Shown here in pieces: positions 8,028-17,023 of a DNA stretch of 35,299 bases. The stretch comes from Cyclobacteriaceae bacterium SS2. GTDB lineage: Bacteria; Bacteroidota; Bacteroidia; Cytophagales; Cyclobacteriaceae. Below the pieces are notes generated by a model. It did not search any database. It was not told the DNA's origin and saw only the letters and a list, made by a program, of their open reading frames with translations. The stretch spans positions 3,393-38,691 of the forward strand of contig JAHCMM010000010.1 in the NCBI GenBank assembly GCA_019192515.1, read 5' to 3'. The position numbers and the translations under genes are program-made. Within the stretch, counting starts at the first letter, position 1, and every line of letters starts with the position of its first letter.

Positions 8028-8822
8028 CTTATTGTAGTCTAGCCCAAAATGGTCATGCAACTTGGATGCAAAATCGTCTTCATGTAAGATTGGATACTGG
8101 GTCTTTTGTCCCTTTTCCTCTACCAGAAGCAACTTATCAGTAAGCATGACTTTTCCTTTTGTAGTATGTTGAAACACTACCTTTTCCTGAGAAAAGGAAG
8201 AGTCAGCAGATTGATGATATCGGAACATCTCCAGGAACTGAATCACTTCTTTGGGCTCCAATCCGAAAATATAGATGTTTTCAAATTCGATTGAATTGAA
8301 AGATTTCTGGAGAATAAACCGACCATCGGGATCAGTTTTGAATCTGAAGTATTGATTGTAATCCAGCTGAAGAGTTTCTGTTTCCATTCTTTTTGGTTCC
8401 ATAAAAAGAGACAAACTACCGACATCAACCAGGTAATCTTCATCTTCAAGGGTAACAATGATCAGAGGAATGTCAAAATCTGGTACCCAGTCGCCATTAG
8501 ACCTATTTCTGCCTGATACCAGGAGGCAATTAAAACCAAGACCATCAAGCAGGTGATAGAAAAGGATGTTTAATTCGGTGGGGATACCACCTCTTTTTTG
8601 TCTGACTATTTTTTCAAAGAATTTATGGATGTCCAACTCCATCCTCTTGCCGAAGAGGATGTCAAGGTTTTCGAACGGAATATTTTGCAGATGTGCCCTG
8701 TGTAGCTTTTTTAGAAATGAAAGAGCGGGATTTTCTTTTTTGATTTTGAGCCGCTCTAGATATTCATCTGTTGGTATTTGCTGAAGTTTTGGCCGGGTCT
8801 TAAAATGATTTAATCGAGCCAT
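8001..8822 (-). CDS. Arylamine N-acetyltransferase homologue lacking catalytic Cys and His (probable pseudoenzyme)
   Basis: The 273-residue protein follows the NAT fold: 'YLERLKIKKENPALSFLKKLHRAH' start, 'IPFENLDIL' (48-56), 'KRGGIPTELN' (76-85), 'YLVDVG' (130-135). In active NATs the signature is RGGxCxExN with Cys as nucleophile, then a His about 38 residues on, then the Asp in DVG. Here the Cys position is Pro81 (codon CCC), the His position falls on Ile118/Pro119, and Asp133 alone remains. The acetyl-CoA transfer chemistry of the family should therefore be lost, although the ORF is full length without frameshifts. It may have a binding or regulatory role. It follows the secreted hypothetical gene by 6 bp, suggesting co-transcription. 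Confidence 0.8.
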   Translation of the reverse strand: MARLNHFKTRPKLQQIPTDEYLERLKIKKENPALSFLKKLHRAHLQNIPFENLDILFGKRMELDIHKFFEKIVRQKRGGIPTELNILFYHLLDGLGFNCLLVSGRNRSNGDWVPDFDIPLIIVTLEDEDYLVDVGSLSLFMEPKRMETETLQLDYNQYFRFKTDPDGRFILQKSFNSIEFENIYIFGLEPKEVIQFLEMFRYHQSADSSFSQEKVVFQHTTKGKVMLTDKLLLVEEKGQKTQYPILHEDDFASKLHDHFGLDYNKLFRERLDQ

Positions 8823-8828
8823 AGGTCT

Positions 8829-9944
8829 TTACTTCAATGCACGACCTAGATTAATAATAAAATTTCTCAATGCACTTTCCCACGTAAAATCACTGTCCCA
8901 CTCCTTTCCGACGTAAACATCATGAGCAATTGTCTGCTTGATATAATATTTATAAACGATTTGCTCTACAGGAATCGTCTTCAGGCTAACACCGGAGCTA
9001 TCTTTTGGCACCATAGAAATGTAGTCCGTTTCATTCCCCGATATCTTATAGTTGAGCATATTTTTAATGGTGACTCCCGTAGATTGAAATGGAAACAGTG
9101 CAAATTGAAATCCTTGTTTGTACAGTGTCTCATCATTCCCGTAGTTTACCAATTGATATTTGTATGGATAAAGCGTCATGATGGATTCTATATCTGATAT
9201 TTTCCTATCGATTTGCAAGTTCTCCTGACGGAGTATTTCCTGGTCGTTGGCGGAAAGACCTGCGTAGATTTTATACTTCTCCGGGATAACCACTGCCAGG
9301 TTGGCTCTTCTGATCAATCCGGGATATGAGCCCAGATGAACCCCAGTAAACACGGGCAGATCTTTTAAAATATTGGGTCCTTCGGGGATCAGAAAATTTG
9401 TTCGCTTAATGTTTTGTCTGATAATCTGCCGCCCCAATCGCAGAGTAATCAGGTCATAGGCAGATTCTATTTGCGCCCAAACTTTTTCGTTTTCTGCTGT
9501 CAGGTCGTTTTGCCCATTGAATTTCACGATTTTAACATTGTGAGTCTCATCCAAGCCTACATATTTTTTCTCAAAGAAGATCAGGTTTTTGACACCGCGC
9601 TGTTGAAACTCTGTAACGAATGCTCGGCGTATTTCAGGTCCTGCCATCAAATCGTCCTGGTGTACATAGCAGACCGGATCAATGTACATTTTCCTCAGAT
9701 CAGCATGAATTTTGTTAGCCAGTTTTTCCCAGTTGGGCCTGGTTTTATTATCCTGTTCCATAGCTTCCATGGAGATAATCACAGCAGATCTGGATGAGGT
9801 AAGGTCAACCGGGACCTGGTCTGAAATGACTACTGGTCGCCAGCCACAAAGATCCATCAGGCTAACATTTTGAGCAGAAAGGCTTTCAACAAGTAAAAAA
9901 AGAATAAGTATCAGGTTGAATTTAATCTTAGAGGCCATTGTCAT
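8829..9944 (-). CDS. Secreted conserved hypothetical protein
   Basis: I do not recognise a family. The ORF-track start at 9953 is TTG; ATGs at 9944 and 9938 are more plausible, and I give the first. The N-terminus 'KFNLILILFLLVESLSAQ' is a signal peptide with likely cleavage after SAQ, so the mature ~350-residue protein is periplasmic or surface exposed. It lacks a lipobox Cys. The mature part mixes alternating hydrophobic strands with charged helices, including 'LRRANLAVVIP'-like and 'YPYKYQLVNYG' segments, with no obvious catalytic motif. It sits 62 bp downstream of mutS and 6 bp upstream of the NAT homologue on the same strand. Confidence 0.6.
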   Translation of the reverse strand: MTMASKIKFNLILILFLLVESLSAQNVSLMDLCGWRPVVISDQVPVDLTSSRSAVIISMEAMEQDNKTRPNWEKLANKIHADLRKMYIDPVCYVHQDDLMAGPEIRRAFVTEFQQRGVKNLIFFEKKYVGLDETHNVKIVKFNGQNDLTAENEKVWAQIESAYDLITLRLGRQIIRQNIKRTNFLIPEGPNILKDLPVFTGVHLGSYPGLIRRANLAVVIPEKYKIYAGLSANDQEILRQENLQIDRKISDIESIMTLYPYKYQLVNYGNDETLYKQGFQFALFPFQSTGVTIKNMLNYKISGNETDYISMVPKDSSGVSLKTIPVEQIVYKYYIKQTIAHDVYVGKEWDSDFTWESALRNFIINLGRALK

Positions 9945-10005
9945 TGCAAGCAATTTAATTATTAACCGGTCTCCTCACTATTCTATTGTGAAAATCTGTC
10001 ACTTT

Positions 10006-12624
10006 TCAATTGGACTGTTTCCCTTTTAGCAATTCTTTCATTTCATTGATCTTCAGAAGAGCCTCGACAGGTGAAATGGTATTGATGTCCACATCGGACA
10101 GCATCTTCATCAATTTCTCAAATTTTGGATCAGACTCAAAAAGATTTAGCTGCACGCGGCTGCTCGGCATTTCAACGAGTTTTTCCTTATCCTTTTCACT
10201 GAGCTTTTCTTTTTCAAGGTTTTTCAGGATCTCATTAGATCTGATCACAATCTGGTTGGGCATTCCGGCCATTTGAGCCACATGGATACCAAAACTATGC
10301 TCACTACCACCTGGTACCAGCTTTCTCAGGAAAATAACTTTGTCTTCTAGCTCTTTGACCGATACATTAAAATTCTTTACTCGCGGCAAAGTATTGGTCA
10401 GCTCATTCAATTCATGATAATGAGTAGCAAAAAGAGTTTTGGCCCTGAACTGTGGATGATTGTGAATAAACTCAACGATTGACCACGCGATAGAAATTCC
10501 ATCATAAGTGCTGGTTCCACGGCCAATTTCATCCATCAGGATCAGCGAACGATCACTCAGGTTGTTCAGAATGCTGGCCGTCTCAGTCATCTCTACCATA
10601 AAGGTAGATTCACCCCTGGAAAGATTGTCTGATGCACCCACCCGGGTAAAGATCTTATCAACTAATCCGATTTTGGCATAACCGGCTGGGACAAATGACC
10701 CAATCTGGGCCATGAGAGTGATCAAAGCGGTTTGCCGCAGCAAAGCTGACTTACCTGCCATATTTGGACCAGTAATGACGATCACCTGTTGAGATTCATT
10801 GTCCAGGCAAATGTCATTCGGGATATAGCTCTCCTCGGCCGCCAGGTTTTGTTCGATCACCGGATGACGCCCCTCCTTGATATCAATAATGTAATCTTTC
10901 GAGATGGTTGGCTTCACATATTGATGACGACCAGCTAAAGCCGCGAATGAGGTGAGACAGTCAATGGTGGCAACAATCCGGGCATTCTGCTGGATCGTTT
11001 CGATGTATTCCTGGGCGTAGGAGATCAACTCCTGGTATAACTGCGACTCAATTTCAAAGATTTGATCCTCTGCTTTGAGGATTTTTTCCTCGTAAACTTT
11101 AAGCTCTTCGGTGATGTACCTTTCAGCATTGACCAGCGTCTGCTTTCTGATCCAATCCTGAGGGACCTTGTCTTTGTGGGCATTGGTCACCTCTAGGTAA
11201 TATCCGAAAACTTTGTTGTAAGCAATCTTCAATGAGGAGATCCCGGTTCTTTTTGTCTCCCGTTCCTGGATACCTTTCAGATAATCTTTTCCCGAGTATG
11301 CGATGGATCTCAGTTCATCCAGTTTTTCATCAATTCCCTCTTTGATCAGATTTCCCTGGGAACTGTTTAAAGGCACTTCGTCCTTTAGCGTTGACTCTAT
11401 TTTTTCGAGGAGGCTTTTACAATCATTCAATTGCTCTACATAGGCATCATATATCGTCTCTTTGGTTTGTTGCAATTCTTCTCGCATCGGATGAATGTGC
11501 TTCAAGCCACTTTTAAGCTGATTCATTTCCCGTGGATTGATCCTACGGGTGGCTACTTTGGAAACTAACCGCTCAAGATCTCCGATTTTGGACAGATGGC
11601 TCAGTAGCAGCTCCAGTAAATCATCATTTGCCAGGAATCCCTCTACCGTATCAAGTCTCCTTTCAATGGTCTTTTGATCTTTTAATGGCAGGACCAGCCA
11701 CTTCCTCAGCAACCGAGCTCCCATTGGCGTCTTGGTATGATCCAGGACATCGATTAAAGATTTACCATCTGGTTGTGACGGGTTGATCAGCTCCAGGTTG
11801 CGGATGGTAAATTTGTCCATCCAAACAAATTGTTGCTCGTCTATCCGGGAGAGATGCCCGATGTGACTGGTTTCCCTATGCTCGGTTTCTTCCAGGTAAT
11901 AGAGGATTGCCCCGGCCGCAACGATCCCATCTTTAAGTTCTTCAATCCCGAAGCCTTTTAGGTTAGAAGTCTTGAAATGATGGATCAGCCTTTCGTAAGT
12001 AAAAGGTAATTGAAAAATCCAGTCCTCCAGGCCAAAACCGTGATAGTTGGCTTCATATTTATCCAGAAACTCATCCCGATGAGATTTACAATAAATGATT
12101 TCGGAAGGATTGAAACCCTGGATCAGCTTATCGATATAGAGCTCATTTCCCTGGGTGACCATAAATTCACCTGTGGAGAGATCAAGAAATGCCAGGCCGC
12201 AACCTTGCTGACCGTAATGAATAGCAGCCAGGAAATTATTTTTGTTTTGCTCGAGGACGTTGTCATTGAGTGAAAGGCCAGGAGTAACCAGCTCTGTCAC
12301 CCCTCGTTTGACTATGCCCTTGACGGTTTTTGGATCTTCGAGTTGATCACAAATGGCCACCCGGTAGCCAGCCCGGACCAGTCTTGGCAGATAGGCATCC
12401 AGCGAATGGTGTGGAAACCCGGCCAGTTCCATCTCGGAAGCAGCTCCATTAGATCGTTTGGTCAATACGATTTCCAATACCTTGCTAGCTTTCACCGCAT
12501 CTTCCCCAAACGTCTCATAAAAATCCCCAACCCTGAATAATAACAATGCGCCAGGATACTTTGCCTTTATGGCATTGTACTGCTTCATCAATGGGGTTTC
12601 TTTGCCTTTGGCCGATTTTGTCAT
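10006..12624 (-). CDS. mutS: DNA mismatch repair protein MutS
   Basis: A full-length 872-residue MutS. It recognises base mismatches and small loops and, with MutL, starts mismatch repair. The N-terminal mismatch-binding domain has the phenylalanine-glutamate motif in 'RVGDFYETFGEDA'. The core and clamp follow, then the ABC-type ATPase with Walker A 'GPNMAGKS' (about 618-625), 'ESTFMVEM', Walker B 'LILMDEIGRGTST' and 'FATHYHEL'. The C-terminal 'VEALLKINEMKELL' is the usual end. The ATG start 'MTKSAKGKETPLMKQYNAIK' agrees with family starts. It is divergent from the SpoU methyltransferase (118-bp gap), in which I see no strong TAnnTTTG element. Confidence 0.97.
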   Translation of the reverse strand: MTKSAKGKETPLMKQYNAIKAKYPGALLLFRVGDFYETFGEDAVKASKVLEIVLTKRSNGAASEMELAGFPHHSLDAYLPRLVRAGYRVAICDQLEDPKTVKGIVKRGVTELVTPGLSLNDNVLEQNKNNFLAAIHYGQQGCGLAFLDLSTGEFMVTQGNELYIDKLIQGFNPSEIIYCKSHRDEFLDKYEANYHGFGLEDWIFQLPFTYERLIHHFKTSNLKGFGIEELKDGIVAAGAILYYLEETEHRETSHIGHLSRIDEQQFVWMDKFTIRNLELINPSQPDGKSLIDVLDHTKTPMGARLLRKWLVLPLKDQKTIERRLDTVEGFLANDDLLELLLSHLSKIGDLERLVSKVATRRINPREMNQLKSGLKHIHPMREELQQTKETIYDAYVEQLNDCKSLLEKIESTLKDEVPLNSSQGNLIKEGIDEKLDELRSIAYSGKDYLKGIQERETKRTGISSLKIAYNKVFGYYLEVTNAHKDKVPQDWIRKQTLVNAERYITEELKVYEEKILKAEDQIFEIESQLYQELISYAQEYIETIQQNARIVATIDCLTSFAALAGRHQYVKPTISKDYIIDIKEGRHPVIEQNLAAEESYIPNDICLDNESQQVIVITGPNMAGKSALLRQTALITLMAQIGSFVPAGYAKIGLVDKIFTRVGASDNLSRGESTFMVEMTETASILNNLSDRSLILMDEIGRGTSTYDGISIAWSIVEFIHNHPQFRAKTLFATHYHELNELTNTLPRVKNFNVSVKELEDKVIFLRKLVPGGSEHSFGIHVAQMAGMPNQIVIRSNEILKNLEKEKLSEKDKEKLVEMPSSRVQLNLFESDPKFEKLMKMLSDVDINTISPVEALLKINEMKELLKGKQSN

Positions 12625-12742
12625 TCAGAAATTTGAGATAGTTTTGACCCGATCACGCCGAAATATGCTATCATCAGGATTTCGGTGAAAGATGGATTGA
12701 TTTTCATCATCAATAAATACAATATTAAGTAAAGCACTCCTT

Positions 12743-13273
12743 ATGCGAAAGCTAAAAAATGAGGAACTGGGAAGGATTTCGGTAGAGGAATTTAAAGAGG
12801 CCAAAAAATCGAATGTTTGTATCATCCTGGATGACGTGAGAAGCCTGAATAATGTGGGAAGCGTCTTCAGAACTTCTGATGCATTTATGATTGAAAAAGT
12901 TTGGTTGTGTGGGATCACGGGCAAACCCCCACATCGGGATATTCAAAAGACAGCCCTTGGAGCAACAGAATCAGTGGAATGGGAGCATCGAAAAGAAATT
13001 CTTTCATTGATAGATGAGCTGAAAACGGAGGGGTATGAAATCATTAGTGTAGAACAGGCAGATAAAAGTGTTTCTCTCAAAGATTTTACGCCTCAGAAAA
13101 ATTCCAGGTACGCACTCATTTTTGGCAATGAAGTCTTTGGTGTGAAAGAGGAGGTTGTGAAAAAGTCAGATGTTGTCCTGGAGATTCCTCAACAGGGTAC
13201 CAAGCACTCGCTCAATATTTCTGTGAGTGTCGGCGTAGTGGTTTGGGATTTCGTTTCCAAACTGGAAGCTTAG
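12743..13273 (+). CDS. SpoU/TrmH-family RNA 2'-O-methyltransferase
   Basis: A compact 176-residue SPOUT methyltransferase using S-adenosylmethionine to 2'-O-methylate RNA. All three SpoU motifs are present: motif 1 'LDDVRSLNNVGSVFRTSDA' (about 30-48), motif 2 'ALIFGNEVFGV' (about 123-133) and motif 3 'IPQQGTKHSLNISVSVGV' (about 147-164). The last two build the trefoil knot that binds the cofactor. There is no extra N-terminal RNA-binding domain, so it resembles the short TrmH-like group; tRNA versus rRNA target is uncertain. It converges on the TonB receptor gene with a 4-bp overlap. Confidence 0.9.
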   Translation: MRKLKNEELGRISVEEFKEAKKSNVCIILDDVRSLNNVGSVFRTSDAFMIEKVWLCGITGKPPHRDIQKTALGATESVEWEHRKEILSLIDELKTEGYEIISVEQADKSVSLKDFTPQKNSRYALIFGNEVFGVKEEVVKKSDVVLEIPQQGTKHSLNISVSVGVVVWDFVSKLEA

Positions 13274-15699
13274 AACTTCACCCCAATGGTGATGTATCCG
13301 CTTCTTCCGTCTGAAGGAATAATTCCTGGACCCGGGTAACCCGCTGCTCTTCGGGTAAAATAGTAGTTATTAAGTAAATTATTGATTCCGGTTTCCAGTC
13401 GCCAGTTTTTCAGTTCATAAGTCAGGGACAGATCCATGACCGAGTATGCCGGAATGATCCCTTCTACTGAATTTGTAGACTTGTCGGCATTGGTAGCATC
13501 GGAATATTGCTGAGCAACATAGCTAAAAAGGTAGGAGATGCCCAAAGACTGATACTTGTAGGTCAACCCGGTCTTGATATTGACAGGAGGAACAAGCTCC
13601 ACTTCATTTCCTTCAATGCTGTTTTCCTGGTTTTCCAGGTAAGCTGATTGCAATGCAGCAAAATTGATGAATCCGGTAAGCTTTGATTTTTTAGGATTAA
13701 AATTCAGTAACCGAAACAGATTTCCTTCCACATAAGTCTCGATCCCGTAAATATTGGCATCACCTACATTCGTACGATACCGGAATACTTTAGGTACATA
13801 GAAGTTAAATCTTGGATCGGCAGAAGTCTTCAGGACGTTCCCTATTCTATCCTTGTAAGCCAGGTAAAACAACGAGATATCATATCTGAAAACCTCACTT
13901 TCAGAACCTCTAATCCCGATATCAAAATTGTAACCTCTTTCGTCATCAATATTTTCATCCACAGTCAGGGAAGGATTGTCTACCCGGATATCATTGAAAT
14001 TGATGGCCCGGAAGTTTTGAGAGAAATTGGAATACATTTCAAGTCTCTCACTGGGCTTGTAACTAACGCCTACTCCCATGAGGATGAATGACCTGAATTT
14101 GGAGCGTTCCTCATCTACTTTTTCTGAAAAAATGATGTTTCCTGCAATATCAGATTGTTCGTTGTAATAATAACCATCGGCATTTGTCCGGATGTTTTCA
14201 TATCTCATCCCGGGTGTAATGCTCCACTTGTCTGAAATGTTGAATATGTTTTCCGCAAAGAAGGCAATGTTCTGTCCCGGGAAGTGAAACTGTGAATCAT
14301 CGGGTTCCTCAGGATTGATGAAACTGAAATCTGCGTCATATCCATTGTCAGCCTCGCCCTGGGCACTCATGGTACTTCCAAAGTATACCCTGTTTCCAAT
14401 AAGGAGAACGGATTTCTGGCCCAGCAAAGGATAATGGATGATGGTTCGGAATTCATTACCCCAGTTATCGTAGTCGTCTTTGAGCAGGTTTCGGTTTTCA
14501 TCAGTATCATCCACACGAGTGATAGGTCCCAGGTTGCCAACAGCATATCTGTTGGCAGATAAATGAAAAGTCCGGTTATTGAATTTGACATTGTCGGAAA
14601 CCCGGAAATTCAGTTCAGCCGCCGACAGGTTCCAGCCCACCTGAAACCAGTTCCTTTCCCTTTTAGATTGACGCGGATTGCTATAAAATTCCGAATCCAT
14701 TAAGCCTCCGGGTTGCTGAGCCAGGTAGCCCATATATGTGTGCTCAAATTTTAGACTAACGAAAGCATTGAAATTGTAGGTAAAGGATCCATAAGCATTG
14801 TGTTGATCAATTCCTGAATTAGGTCTCCAGCCTTCGCTGGATTTGTATTGATAGAACCCGTAGTAGTTCACTTTTCCGATGGTACCACCAACGCTGTTGA
14901 AGGTGTTGAAAAGATTAAACGAGCCTATGGTGTTTACAGAATTGACCTCTAGCTTCTTGTCTTTTGGTCCATCCTTAAAATCAAAGTTGAGCAATCCGCC
15001 AAACTGGGTGCCGTACTGTAGCCCGGCAGCTCCTCTTACAATCTCGATTTTCTCCAACGCCAAAGAAGGTGGTGTGTAATAGCTCTCCGGATAACCCAAA
15101 GCATCAGCAGAAATGTCATAACCATTTTGACGGACATTGAAGTTAGAAGTTCTGTTCGGGCTAAGACCTCTTCCACCAATACCCAGCTGAATACCAGCAC
15201 CGTCATTTTCCCAGATATTCAAACCGGGTACCCGTGAATAGATCTGTCTGCTCACACCAGCTGCTTTATTGGCTATCACTTCATCCAGCACGATCAGCTC
15301 AGTCTTCTTTGCTTCATAAATAGCTGCACCACTCACGGATTTCAACCAGTTGGCGCCCATCTCCTCTTTGCGGGAGTCAATGATGGTCACCGATTCAAGT
15401 TCCTGATTGATTTCCTGTAATTGGAATTCAATTTTTACCGAAGTACCGTCCAGAGCAACGTCCTGAAAGGCATGTTTTAATTCAGGATAATAAGCCACCA
15501 CCCTGTAGCTTCCCTTTCCAAGCCCTGTGATTTGGAAATAGCCCTGTTGATCTGAGCTTGTAAGAATGGAAGTGCCCTCTATAGAGATTTGGACTCCATC
15601 TAAAACTTTGTCATTTTGATCTTTCACGAACCCACTTATCTGTGCCTGAGCCTGACAGACCAATAAAAAAGTCAATATGGTCAGCAGAGCTTTATTCAT
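13270..15699 (-). CDS. TonB-dependent outer-membrane receptor with carboxypeptidase-regulatory N-domain
   Basis: An 809-residue outer-membrane receptor. It has a signal peptide ending AQAQ (about residue 19) and a CarboxypepD_reg-like beta-sandwich 'ISGFVKDQNDKVLDGVQISIEG' (20-105), typical of Bacteroidota. The plug includes 'RVPGLNIWENDGAGIQLGIG' and 'LEKIEIVRGAAGLQYGTQFGG', and a 22-strand barrel ends in the aromatic '...GYITIGVKF'. The plug and barrel resemble FecA-like ferric-chelate receptors rather than SusC. It is the last gene of a four-gene operon with DUF4856, imelysin and HTTM proteins, overlapping HTTM by 8 bp. That context points to iron (or another metal/haem chelate) as cargo; the substrate itself is inference. 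Confidence 0.9.
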   Translation of the reverse strand: MNKALLTILTFLLVCQAQAQISGFVKDQNDKVLDGVQISIEGTSILTSSDQQGYFQITGLGKGSYRVVAYYPELKHAFQDVALDGTSVKIEFQLQEINQELESVTIIDSRKEEMGANWLKSVSGAAIYEAKKTELIVLDEVIANKAAGVSRQIYSRVPGLNIWENDGAGIQLGIGGRGLSPNRTSNFNVRQNGYDISADALGYPESYYTPPSLALEKIEIVRGAAGLQYGTQFGGLLNFDFKDGPKDKKLEVNSVNTIGSFNLFNTFNSVGGTIGKVNYYGFYQYKSSEGWRPNSGIDQHNAYGSFTYNFNAFVSLKFEHTYMGYLAQQPGGLMDSEFYSNPRQSKRERNWFQVGWNLSAAELNFRVSDNVKFNNRTFHLSANRYAVGNLGPITRVDDTDENRNLLKDDYDNWGNEFRTIIHYPLLGQKSVLLIGNRVYFGSTMSAQGEADNGYDADFSFINPEEPDDSQFHFPGQNIAFFAENIFNISDKWSITPGMRYENIRTNADGYYYNEQSDIAGNIIFSEKVDEERSKFRSFILMGVGVSYKPSERLEMYSNFSQNFRAINFNDIRVDNPSLTVDENIDDERGYNFDIGIRGSESEVFRYDISLFYLAYKDRIGNVLKTSADPRFNFYVPKVFRYRTNVGDANIYGIETYVEGNLFRLLNFNPKKSKLTGFINFAALQSAYLENQENSIEGNEVELVPPVNIKTGLTYKYQSLGISYLFSYVAQQYSDATNADKSTNSVEGIIPAYSVMDLSLTYELKNWRLETGINNLLNNYYFTRRAAGYPGPGIIPSDGRSGYITIGVKF

Positions 15700-17023
15700 G
15701 AGGCAGTACGATTGAGGAGAGTTGATTTTTTTCTACTTTGGTCAGGTCGATGGTTGGATCTATGAAGGTCTTTCCTGACCGGCCATTCAATGTGACCCTG
15801 GATTGGGTGGTGATTTTAGGATTTTCAAAGCCCTTTTGCTTAAACTCTTCTTCTAAGAATCGTGCAAACTGCATGATCATATCCGGTTGTGTGGCCATCA
15901 TCTTTTCCTGCTGTGGAGTGAGATAATCATAGTTGGCTACCATGTGCTTTTTATCTCCGTCCTCTACAAAAAATGTGATATGACCGGCTTTTTCCATCAA
16001 CATCACTCTCCACGAAAACCGATAGCCCAGCTCGTTCCAAAATAAATTTCCTGGATAGGCAAGATACCTGAATGGGATTGCGATTTGAAGCATGAAGAAA
16101 AAGACAAACGCATAAACGCCAGCTTTCTGTAACCCACCATAAACACCAGGTTTTGTTTCTGATGAGCCGGGGAATACAGAGGATAGTGTTTTAATAAATT
16201 TCTGATGAATGTGATCCGGAAAAAATATGGTAGTGGCCACAATCATCATCCAGGGAAATACTCCGATGGGAAACAACAACGCAGTCATCAGGTGAAATCC
16301 GATGACAGCTGCATAGGCAATAGGCAATGTTTTTCGGAATGAAAGAAAGAATGGTATGGTAGTATCGAAAAGCATTCCAAACCAGCTGAAGATGTAGGCA
16401 GTAATCTTATATCGGAAGATCCACCCGATTGCAGGTTGATGCACATTGGCAGACAGCCACATTTTTAATGGCTGGGCATTGATGAGCCAGTCATAATTGA
16501 TTTTGGCAATGCCTGCAAAAAAATACACGATACCTAGTTGAAGCTTGATGATATTGATGAAGGCAACCTCAATTTCTTTGAGGGGTGTCACGGATTTCCT
16601 CCATACATCCAATGAAAAGTATCGATGAGCGGGCAACCAGATCATCAGAAATGTGCAGAGGGAAACAAAATAGTAGTGGTTGAGGTAATTGGTTTTGTCC
16701 AACAGCTCCACGTATGTGAACAGGAGGAAAAAACTGAATATGGAAATACGATAATACAGTCCTAATATAATGAGAATGGAGGCCAGGATCATCAGCCCAA
16801 AAACCACGTACATCCCGATCCCTGCAAGAGGCTGGATTCCTTCGATAAATGGAAAAAAGATTTTCGGTTCAACGTACTGGGAATAGATCCATCCTTTTGC
16901 CCAAAACCTGATGGTCGAAATCAACAAAAGAATCCCAAAAAGGATTCTAAAAGTAATCAGGGGAAAGATGGGGACTTTCCTGAAGATCAATTGTTGCGTT
17001 ATGTTATGCCATCGCGAAGTCAT
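15692..17023 (-). CDS. HTTM-domain (vitamin K-dependent carboxylase-like) membrane protein
   Basis: A 443-residue protein with about eight membrane segments in its first ~300 residues. The motifs 'TYVELLDKTNYLNHYYFVSL' and 'ALLFPIGVFPWMMI' are typical of the HTTM (horizontally transferred transmembrane) domain shared with vitamin K-dependent gamma-carboxylases. A soluble C-terminal tail of ~100 residues follows ('SWRVMLMEKAGHITFFV'). True gamma-carboxylation is not established for bacterial HTTM proteins. It overlaps the TonB receptor by 8 bp and shares one base with the imelysin gene (TGATG), so the three are translated together. The recurrent pairing of HTTM and imelysin proteins suggests a role in metal uptake, which is inference. 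Confidence 0.85.
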   Translation of the reverse strand: MTSRWHNITQQLIFRKVPIFPLITFRILFGILLLISTIRFWAKGWIYSQYVEPKIFFPFIEGIQPLAGIGMYVVFGLMILASILIILGLYYRISIFSFFLLFTYVELLDKTNYLNHYYFVSLCTFLMIWLPAHRYFSLDVWRKSVTPLKEIEVAFINIIKLQLGIVYFFAGIAKINYDWLINAQPLKMWLSANVHQPAIGWIFRYKITAYIFSWFGMLFDTTIPFFLSFRKTLPIAYAAVIGFHLMTALLFPIGVFPWMMIVATTIFFPDHIHQKFIKTLSSVFPGSSETKPGVYGGLQKAGVYAFVFFFMLQIAIPFRYLAYPGNLFWNELGYRFSWRVMLMEKAGHITFFVEDGDKKHMVANYDYLTPQQEKMMATQPDMIMQFARFLEEEFKQKGFENPKITTQSRVTLNGRSGKTFIDPTIDLTKVEKNQLSSIVLPHE

